From NCBI GenBank assembly GCA_004835665.1, contig RBKR01000017.1, positions 992,001 through 1,056,000 on the forward strand: a stretch of DNA of 64,000 bases. Reading direction: 5' to 3'. Positions 55,631 to 64,000 of the stretch are shown one piece after another. Below the pieces are notes generated by a model. That model saw nothing but the letters and a program-made list of their open reading frames with translations. It had not been told where the DNA came from and searched no databases. The translations under genes were made by a program, and so were the position numbers. Positions within the stretch are counted from its first letter, which is position 1. Every line of letters begins with the position of its first letter. The stretch comes from Phoma sp. XZ068 (lineage: Eukaryota > Ascomycota > Dothideomycetes > Pleosporales > Didymellaceae).

Positions 55631-58343
55631 GATCGGTAACTATCAGCTTGAGTATCTTTGAAAGAGATGAAATGGATCGAGAAGCCTGTGGTCTGCCTTA
55701 CGCTTTGGCAGAGAGCAGAGCTTTATACTAATCTGATGCGCCAGCACACGCGCCTCCATGATACTCAGGATCCCTCATAGTACGACAGAATTACTTCGAA
55801 ATGTGGTGGTGTGGCTTGTCAAGACACACATCATACCTTTTCAGGTCGTTGCATCGCACTAGCAGCGACTCAAGATCTCCACAATTCGTCAAAGTCCTAC
55901 TTTCCTTACCTTGAGCCTGTCTGGGGATGAGAATGCTCAGCATTAGTGTAATCTTGTCATGTGGCGCTTCGCGGATTTGTCCGGCGATGGCGTTCTTATT
56001 ATTGCTGTTTCAGCCTCACAAACGACCATGTCCACAAAACTACTATCAGATGACCCGGAGCGTACGATTCTCTTCACAGCGTTCGGCCTATGACTTTTAG
56101 TTCGGTTAGCGTTGTGATCTTCGGTGACTGGAGGACCCCAGGTTTTAAACTACTACTCTGCCGCGTCGGTGGCGCCGCACACTCAATTTTACAGGCCGCC
56201 GGAAGCACATTGCTAGAGTCATTTTTCTATACACAGCATACGATCTGATCTAGGTGAGATGTGGAAGCACGTGCTAAGTACCGGCGTTGATGTCTATCGC
56301 CATGTGTTGATCAAGCAGCAGCTGGAGTGTAGATGTTGGTGACACAACGCCTGTGTTATATCGCCAATGTGTACGCCCAAAACGACTGATATCCTATTCT
56401 GTAACCTTGGCGTTGGAAGCCGATCAGCAAGCTCAGGACTAGAACGAGTCGGTGGTGCTTTCCCCTAATCATTGATACGCAAACATTCTCTACCAATTCA
56501 TCAATGAATCAGCGAGTTTGACATCGGACAGGATACGTGGAACGGTGTAGATTTCACAACTCGATTTCTGAAGCTATCAAGTATCTAGCGGACATATCCC
56601 TTATGATCCAGTTCTCAATTCAGCAGACGTCGCATGGATCATGAGCCGCCACGTGTGAGCTGTCACTCGTCTAGCAGCAAGGTGTCTTCTATGTAAGCTT
56701 TGAACCTTCATTTATGTTACCCGATGAAAAGGATGAACTCTCCTTCTTTCTCCCCTTTGCTGTGAACGAAAAAAAGGAAGCCGAACGAGGGTTTTATCCA
56801 GGAGATGCAGCTCTATCGCCATGCGCTATGTCATTTCTCCAGTGCAACTGTGTTCAGGTCCAATTAAGAGCTTGTGATCTTGATTTCTCAAATTCAATAA
56901 CAGAAATATCTCACTTACACTGCCTGCGAAAGGGTCATAACATACAATATACTAGACATGTGTCGCTAGAGTGCCTCACTAAGCACTGCAGTGATATAGA
57001 ACCACCAATAAGAGACAGAAGATACGACAAACTCGTCATCTGTCACACGATGGCCAGTGAATGATCCGCATAGTAAAGCCGCATAGAGTACTGATGGTAT
57101 CCACCGGGTCATAACTCTAGTCGGAGTTGTGCACAGTGCACACAAGGGTCTCACTGCTAGCTTTCAAAGGGCGCGTAGCAGTCAAGCCTGGGTCGTTCGA
57201 ATCAGTTTATTTAGTATTAGTGCTTTCTAAAATACTAGATTCCAGAGTATTTTGCCCCTGGTGCTCTAAATAGTTGGTGTTGCAGGTTCAAATCACATTG
57301 CCTTTCTAAGCTCACCCTAACTGCTAAAAAATATCTTACCACACATGGGCCTGTGTCTGCATGATGCCACCGCAGTGATGTTTATCTGTATGAGATTGCA
57401 TATTGACGCTACGGTATAGACATCGTTGCAACAATCGGTAATCTCAAGTGAGTATCATCAGTGGGATTGCTGTATGGCTAGACAGATGGAGGGCCGAACG
57501 GATTACGACACAGGAAGGTTGCCAAGCAATATGTTGTAGTTTAATGAATGTGCCTCACCAGAACAGCGTCCTGAAAAGGTCGGAGTGTCTGACCAAGGTC
57601 ACAACTGGCAGATGTGCACGAAAGCGTTTGTAAAGATAATTACCATGCCTGTTTTGGTGTTTTCCACAACGCTTTTAAAGCCGCGAGATCACCTTGTGGC
57701 CCCATTCGGCGACAGAAGATGGTTCTAATGTCAGGATGAGGCTTATGATTGATCAAGTCTTGCGAAGCGATTGACAACAACCCTCTGTTATGGCGTAGGC
57801 TGATTCCTGATACGTTGTCATGACATTGGGCACAACAAATCATCTCATACTATAAAGAGACTAGTTCTATATGCTACATGCTAGAATCAACAGGAAGCGC
57901 GCTAAAAGTTCTACTAAAGAGTATGCTTTGTTTTGTATACAGCATTCTATTTACCTACTATCAGTATTAAGTGTTTACAAAAAATAAACTTAAGTGTCTA
58001 TTCCTTGAGATCTAGAATGAAACTTGTTCAGTATTACTAGTAAATGGCTTCCCCTTCGAACGAAGTCGTGTTGTGCGCTCGAGGAACGCATACATACCAA
58101 CAAGGACGCGCGTGGTCTTACAATATCGACCTACGATAGAATGTACGCATGAACGATCTTGGATCCATGGACAATGTACTCATGCACAAATTGCAGCTTC
58201 TAATCATTGTCTATTGAGCTTAGTCGACTGTGCTATGCCTTGGATCAGATTGAGCGAGACCTACTCCAGACTCTTTCTTTCAAACAGATAACTAAAAGTC
58301 GTAAACAACGTCTGCAACACGATCATTAGTTCGCAGGCAATGT
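55631..58343. other. Gene-poor AT-richer region (2.7 kb)
   Basis: Frames such as 56714-57064 (plus) and 57448-57633 (plus) give translations of random appearance. A GGTTCAAATC string near 57287 lacks tRNA stems. The base composition is clearly lower in G+C than the left half of the window. I see no transposon ends or intact gene. Confidence 0.5.
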
Positions 58344-59342
58344 CTACTTGCCGGCTCGTGGGACACCACCCAGTAAAGTTGATGTTGCGAAGCCTTGATT
58401 GACAGAAGCAAAAAGCGGTAACCCAGCTTGAGACTTGCCAAAGGATTCGACCACAAGCTGGCCCCGAGAAGACAATACATATCCCAAGAAGGATTGCGCT
58501 TCCTTTAATTGACACTCGGGAGTGAATGGAGAGTAGAGAGCGAAACAGCTGTTCATAAGAACATCATCCGGACCTCTTGGCTCAAAGAAGGCTGTCGTGT
58601 GGGTTATTTTTTTCAAGGCAGTCTGTGCTAACAATGTGGATCGATCGGTGAGAATGTATGCGCCCTCCACGTCAGCAGTCCGTAGAGCAACGGCCGGAGA
58701 AACAGTGCTTGTTTTGTACCAGGCAGAATCCGCACTGCTCTCCCATGGCTTCAAACCCACAGTCGCCCACAAACTTCTCTCTTTCCACATCGTGGCAGAG
58801 CCGTCCGCACGACTGTGGAAGACTGATCTATGTCGCGCAATTTTCGACAATGCATCGACGAGAGATGTTGCTGACTCGAGACCGGCAGGGTCTGCTTCTG
58901 GACCGGCCAGACAAAAATGATCGTGAAAAACGCAGCCTGCTGTCACTGACCAGCCTTCCAGTTCCGCCAACTTTTCCTGCGCTCTTTCGTATGTAAGGGC
59001 AAGATCACAGTAATTATGGTATAGAGCTAGCTGCGAGTTGCGAGAATGATTGCACACCCATGCTATAGAACAGGGTTGTGGAAGTGTGGACAAATAATCG
59101 TTTGCAAGCGCTTCGAGCAGCCCTGTGGCGCCTATCTGTTGATCAAAAATAGATCGATGAGGGAAGGAAAGACCGTTTACCAGCTCCTCCGTTCCTTGTT
59201 TGCTTGTCAGTCGTCATTCGAGATCAAGAGACATCCTTTGGACTTACCCGATACGGAATAACATCTTGCCCGAGCCGTAGATGGCTTTGAAACCGCTATC
59301 GACTTCACCATCCTGCAGGATGGCTGTTTGAGGGCGGACCAT
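58344..59342 (-). CDS. Periplasmic-binding-protein-like (tungstate/phosphate-binding type) protein without signal peptide
   Basis: Three exons (59248-59342, 59181-59194, 58344-59131) give 298 residues. The 14-nt middle exon supplies NGGAG, restoring the ligand-loop motif FRIGNGGAGATGLLEAL. Further marks are the domain's central CDLALTYERAQE, the AGCVFHDHFCLAGPEADPAG block (compare DFVLVGPKSDPAG in tungstate-binding TupA-like proteins), and CFALYSPF followed by EAQSFLGYVLSSRGQLVVESFG near the C-terminus. It belongs to the PBP superfamily 2 (PF12849-type), which in bacteria delivers oxyanions to ABC importers. The fungal protein starts without a secretion signal, so it is probably intracellular. 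Its ligand is unknown. Confidence 0.82.
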
Positions 59343-59639
59343 TGCGAACCGTAGATACGCTCAAAACAAACTTTAAAGCTTCTCGCGATAGTTGTATTGC
59401 TGGGGGATGGCTTTCGGTCCGCGAGAAGACATACGTTGCTGGATCGGAGATGCTCGCCTGGCTATTTATCCGAGCTTCGGGAAGCTCGGCGTTTGGAGCA
59501 TAAGCCGAGCACCATCTTAACGAGCCTCGAACCTTAAATTTTTACGATGCACTTTCAAGCGTTCAGCTCGATGGTGATGTCATCACCATTGTACCACCCA
59601 GCTAATCTCAGAAGTCCTAGATCTGAAGCCTGAGCCGAT

Positions 59640-60134
59640 CGATTTCATTCATAGTGGCACAACAGTAGAGATGCCGTGGGTCCAAAGTTCTTCACGCTAA
59701 TTCAAGCTCACAATGGTGGTCTGGAATTCAGTAACGACCTTGCCGATGTGTTTTTTTGGTCAGGTCAATCTTACAGGCACCTTTTCAATCACCTCTATCT
59801 TTATAAGCTTGAGCATACTCCAACAGCAAGAACATTTTTTTTTGAGGGAGGCGAGTCCACACATGATGAGGGGTTTTTGGTGGGATTTCATTACCACGAA
59901 ACTGGGGACCGCCATGTTTTGTTTCCCTTCGGGTTTGGGCTCAGCTACCACATAACTCAGTTTACAGGCCCGACAGGCTCGCCAAAAGCGGCCATCAGCC
60001 CGGCTGACGCTGTAGCGCAGCTTACGACCAATTCCAAGAATGTAATGAAGATTCGAGGAGATGAGGTCATCCAAGTCTGCGTGGCACCATGCCTCTTGAA
60101 ACACCGACGACCGAAGAGAAAACTAAAGTGTTAG
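59640..60134 (+). pseudogene. Relic of the C-terminal part of a GH3 beta-glucosidase
   Basis: Fragments of a family 3 glycoside hydrolase are legible in order: HSGTTVEMPW (around 59647), NGGLEFSNDLADVFF, GQVNLTGTFSI in another frame after a T-run at 59752-59758, then HTPTARTFFFEGGES, GFLVGFHYHETGDRHVLFPF and GFGLSYHITQFTG. The last block is the conserved C-terminal signature (GYRYYD...LFPFGxGLSYT). Only about 155 codons of an ~800-residue enzyme are present, with at least two frame changes and no catalytic domain upstream, so it cannot encode an active enzyme. Confidence 0.75.
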
Positions 60135-61697
60135 CAAGATTAGGCTGTTAAAAAATCAAGAAACTGCTTGTGACATTCTATTGCTTCTCGATCCCTTGTT
60201 CTACTCTGGTTCTAGCGTGAGCAGGTGGACTGTAGATGCAGGAGTATATAACATCCTCGTTGGAAAATATTCACAGCACATAGTACTTTCGGCATAACTG
60301 TCAATGAAGAAATCCACTCACATGGTAAAGATGTAAGATGTAAAATCTGTATTACAGATAGTATTATAGCGTTATATTGTTTCAAACTTTGTACCATTTC
60401 GTATGCTATTAATATATAATAAGTATTTTCGTTCTGCTCTTTCTCTAGTTCCGTCTCCACACGATGTTACTTACTTCTATTAATCAATCCACAAATACCC
60501 AGTCGCATAGAGAGCTATCGTCGTAAGTGAGACAGTCATGATCGTGCTTGTCCCTGGAATGGCTGAAAACTGCGTGCAGCGCTGAGGACAAACCGGTGTT
60601 TGGTGGCCAAGGACCCCGGCGAGTGCCGACTTGTCCCAAATCTAGCGGTTTCCATATAATAACCTAAGGAATATGTAAGTCGACCCGATCAATGCAGTCT
60701 ACTCGACAAAATTGCCTGAAACCTCCTTCTTCATGTTGTCGTCAAAGCCACACATAATTTACCACTACTCTCACAACTTCAGAGTTCCGATGTGCAGCAA
60801 TGCACTTGCAAGTAGCGACTACTCCGCTACAAAGGTCTTGGAGATTACCAAACTGACAAACCAATAAGCCAATAAAATCAAGGATGATGCGCCTTACGCA
60901 ATCTCTCCCTTAAGAGGTAGCAACAAGTGGCATTGAGGATGTCAAGGGATGTTGTGTCCCGCCCTGACAGTGCTCAAAATGTTGCGTCTCTATCGCCATG
61001 TTCCGGCCATTGCTCCGTGCTTCGGAAGCCTCAGGGCCAGCCACAATTGTCAAGTGTTCGATGCTCTCCTTACCATGTGCACACCGCTGTTCCTCCGCAA
61101 CCGGTATCTTCTCAAACCAAGCGTGAGGCGGCTACAATTTAGGTATCATATGCTGGAAAACCTTATGTATTCGCCGAGCCTCCAAGAAGCGGGTTCGGAA
61201 GCGTAAATTGGTGGCACAGAATGCTTGGTGCGAGCACTAGTTATGTACTTTTTCGGTTCCAGTGGCATTGCTCCGCAGGCTTACGCTGCAGCCGGAGCGC
61301 CTAGCGTATCAGCAGCAGAATAATGGTCCGCTATTGAGGAACCAAAAATTTGCTTGTATAGGACGATATACAATTCAGAATAGTACTTATCCAGAGCAAG
61401 TACTTGCTCCTGCCGACACTGAGTTGTCACAAAAGCATAGGGAACAATTAGTTTCTACGTACAAATCTTAGTCGTCCTCTCAACATACAAATTGCATCCG
61501 CATCGCATCCTAGTATTGCAGCCTTGCAGTACTCAACCCCGAAACTGGCAAACTTTACCCTTACGAAGTCTGTAACTGACTGTGGCCTGTTTTCAGGCGA
61601 AGGTCCATGTCACATGCCCTCCTTAGCCGAGTATGTGACTTTGATGGTTGCCTCACCGAAGGCAATGCTAATGCAACTTCAGAGTGTTGGGTATTAG
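60135..61697. other. Gene-poor AT-rich region (1.6 kb)
   Basis: No intact gene is visible. A plus-strand stretch around 61140-61260 reads AGKPYVFAEPPRSGFGSVNW in a frame soon closed by stops, which hints at another decayed coding sequence that I cannot identify. Confidence 0.45.
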
Positions 61698-62980
61698 TTG
61701 TGCATAGGTGCAATTCACCTTTTCTGCTTACCAACCATGATAAGCCAAATGCATTGTTGCCTCCAGGCCCCGGGCTCTCGTACCAACTTTCAGTTCTCTG
61801 CACCAACTGAAACGAAGGCTCAGGCCAATAGAAAATCGGACAATTCCAGCAATGACATAGGAAAGAGGGACATTTACATCAAGCTTGTCAAGCCTAGACG
61901 ACTCGACCAGTGGCTGGACCGCATTGTAGAGCTCTCTGGATCTGAGTACGTCTACCTCGCGGTCCTGATAGGACTGTTTGTTTGGGCTTTCTTAGGTATT
62001 CCATACGGAAGTGCAAATGCATACAAGATCATCATCTTGGATGCCCAGGAAATCATCACTCTAGTTTTCAATGCTTTACTCATGCGGCAACAGTTCAATC
62101 AACACGAAAACTTGGTCATGGTCACATATTGTCTTAGATCTCGCATCAATAGTCATAAAGGCATGATCGAAACCCTCATTGCCACTGGGGAAATCTCAAA
62201 GATTGACGTCGTAAAATTCCAGTCGCTCAAACAAAGCGAATTCGAGACCCAGCTTCCGCAGGAGACCTGGGCCACAAAGCTGTCAAGCAAAACATCAGCG
62301 TTCCTTGGCCATATCCTTACTATTACAGGATTTTGGATCTGTATGTTTATCTAGATTGCCTTTGGTCCCTATTGCGGATGGTCCAACAGCTGGTAGCTGG
62401 ATATCAACTATGCAACTTCTGCCCTCATGGTTCTTTTGTTGGCCTTTATTGCAAACGTTCGGGAACAACAAAGTTGTTACAGCATTGAATGTCTAAGAGC
62501 TATCTGGAAGGCTGAATCTGCACTAGAAGTCAGACTTCGCGAACTGACTGGCGACATGATTGAAAATTACGTCGTCGTTGTGCCACAAAGGCAGCGCAAC
62601 AGGATCCAGCGTGCAATCGGTCACTACGCAGATCTAGTTGGTACTCTCGCAGGCGTGGCGATACTCATTATCATCATTTCCATTTGGCTCGTTCGCGGTC
62701 CCGTATTATACTTCAATTCTAGCTGATTCATCCTCATCGGTACTTATGCTGGACGGTCGGCCTGAATGACGGACTTGTGCTTCACAATATCTGTCAAGTT
62801 CTAGGAGACTGTGAAGATGAGCAGTTTGCCCAGGTCAACTATAAAGACGAAAATACTCTTGCCGTGATAGGCGTCACAGTGCGAGAGGAGGAACGCGCCA
62901 CGGTCCAGTCACTGTCGTATCGCATGTCCATTCGGGGGCCTATTTTTATTCGCACCGGCGAACAGTTGTTCTTGGGGTGA
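61698..62980 (+). pseudogene. Fet4-type low-affinity iron permease pseudogene
   Basis: The reading frame carries the low-affinity iron permease family (PF04120) signature: LDQWLDRIVELSGSEYVYLA, VWAFLGIPYGSANAYKI, DAQEIITLVFNALLMRQQ, then IAFGPYCGWSNSW, LDINYATSALMVLLLAFIAN and a last helix block LVGTLAGVAILIIIISIWLV. The frame is broken by three in-frame stops at 62352-62354 (TAG in place of the expected Trp), 62394-62396 (TAG in place of the expected Gln) and 62724-62726 (TGA in place of an expected Trp), and by a frameshift near 62753 before GLNDGLVLHNICQVLG. The start is uncertain. These changes are C-to-T/G-to-A transitions, as caused by repeat-induced point mutation. Confidence 0.8.
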
Positions 62981-64000
62981 TTTTCGTACTTGAACTTATC
63001 CTCAGTGCTACGGCAATGCGGTAAAACGAGAACAGACAGTTGCTGTGTAATATCCCTCCCAGCATCATCGAATCATGTTTCACCTTAATCCTCATCACTG
63101 GTCATAATGTAAGTGAGGCAAAAAGGCGAGTTGGGGAAGGAAATAATCGAAGTTTACTAGGTTTAAGCACTATACTATGTAACTACTCTGATATAATATA
63201 GAGCTTCTATAACAAGAGAATTATGCTAGTATAGCTAAGTGATTCTTTGGAATAAGTCAAGTAAAGAGAATAAGGTTAGTAAGGTCACTTCTTTTTTATT
63301 AACCAAGTAAGGATCTGTTGTAAGCGGTAGTGAGAAACCACAAATATCTTCTCTTTGGAGTTAACGAAAACATCTATCCACTAGGTCTAAACAGTGTAAG
63401 GTGTGAATAGAAATTACGCATTGTAAGCCCGCAATCAGACCTGCTGAATTGACAGCAAACTTCATATTGTGACTGACTGACAGTATAAACAAGTAGTTAG
63501 GACTGATGCCAGCATAAACATTACTACTGCTAGTAGTGTAGGTTTCATTGCATTGTGGACAAAGACTGTTGGTAACATGGTTACATTAGTGATCTTTGTG
63601 AACCATGATGCGGTTCGAGTTATTGGCGTAGTTGATGTACTTGCGTTCGTGATGTTGCGCTTACACAGTTGTAGGTGCTTCTTTAAGTATTTTAGATTTT
63701 GTTTTGTTCCCTTATATCTTGACTCTTTAGAGACAACTAGCAGATAAGTGTATTAGTTGTCATCAACTCTGCATTAATTGGGGTCGATATAACCATACAG
63801 CAGGAAACAAGTGCATGGAAACGTTGTGCTTGGTAGCAGAGCTCTATTTGTCTCGGGTTTACAGTACCTCGAGCACTTTATCACCTGTGTTACTAGCTAA
63901 GTAAGGCAAAATTATCTCCATCTTCCTAATTTTGGTAATTGGACATTGCTCATACCTAGGTAGTAGGTTGTGGAAGTAGGTTGAGGTTGAAGATGGAAGG
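62981..64000. other. AT-rich gene-free end of the window
   Basis: The last kilobase has low-complexity AT-rich sequence around 63160-63300 and no credible frame. The terminal 50 bases contain GGTAGTAGGTTG-like repeats, which could be the edge of something outside the window. Confidence 0.45.

Noticed and set aside
56714..57064. 116-codon plus-strand frame in the AT-rich region
   Set aside because: The composition is irregular, with no domain, signal peptide or intron pattern; not supported as a gene.
57287..57296. GGTTCAAATC string resembling a tRNA or SINE B box
   Set aside because: The sequences on either side do not pair, and no A box lies 30-60 bases upstream.

Overview
The window is nuclear DNA of a filamentous ascomycete (Pezizomycotina; the gene families suggest Dothideomycetes, probably Pleosporales, but that is inference). 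Genes sit on both strands and most are broken by introns of about 44-70 nt with GTAAGT/GTATGT-like donors, CTRAY-like branch sites and YAG acceptors. Families restricted to fungi (SAT4/PTH11-type membrane proteins, HsbA, Zn2Cys6 regulators, MARVEL-like proteins) occur next to eukaryotic core genes. Gene models below were spliced by hand; exon limits are given where they could be read.

Layout. 1-19.5 kb: partial dynamin-family GTPase, TIM17, RRM protein, HsbA-like secreted protein, SAT4-type receptor-like protein, cytochrome P450, Ala/Pro-rich protein, HBS1 ribosome-rescue GTPase, GT25-like glycosyltransferase. 19.5-33.4 kb: a set of organic-acid genes: a tartrate/D-malate-type beta-decarboxylating dehydrogenase divergent from a malate dehydrogenase, a zinc-cluster-less fungal regulator, an anion:cation-symporter MFS permease, a short Zn2Cys6 DNA-binding protein, a D-2-hydroxyacid (glyoxylate/hydroxypyruvate-type) reductase and a quinone-reductase-like MDR enzyme. 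This looks like a tartrate-like hydroxy-acid uptake and catabolism cluster with its own regulators. 34-54 kb: mostly housekeeping: a disrupted gene, a nuclear AT-hook-like protein and PP2A activator RRD1 from a 222-bp divergent promoter, a large ataxin-10/Ctr86-like protein, a diverged ~11-copy repeat array (46.0-47.0 kb), URI/Bud27-like protein and TFIIH subunit TFB3 from a 308-bp divergent promoter, a PPOX-ferredoxin-reductase fusion, and a MARVEL-like protein. 54.4-64 kb: a gene-poor, decayed, AT-richer stretch with a Cys-rich secreted repeat protein, a cytosolic-looking periplasmic-binding-protein homologue, a beta-glucosidase (GH3) relic and a Fet4-type iron permease pseudogene whose stops look RIP-like.

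Structural themes: two candidate GC-AG introns, three stop-free introns with lengths divisible by three (retention would stay in frame), two 14-nt micro-exons and a 13-nt first exon.
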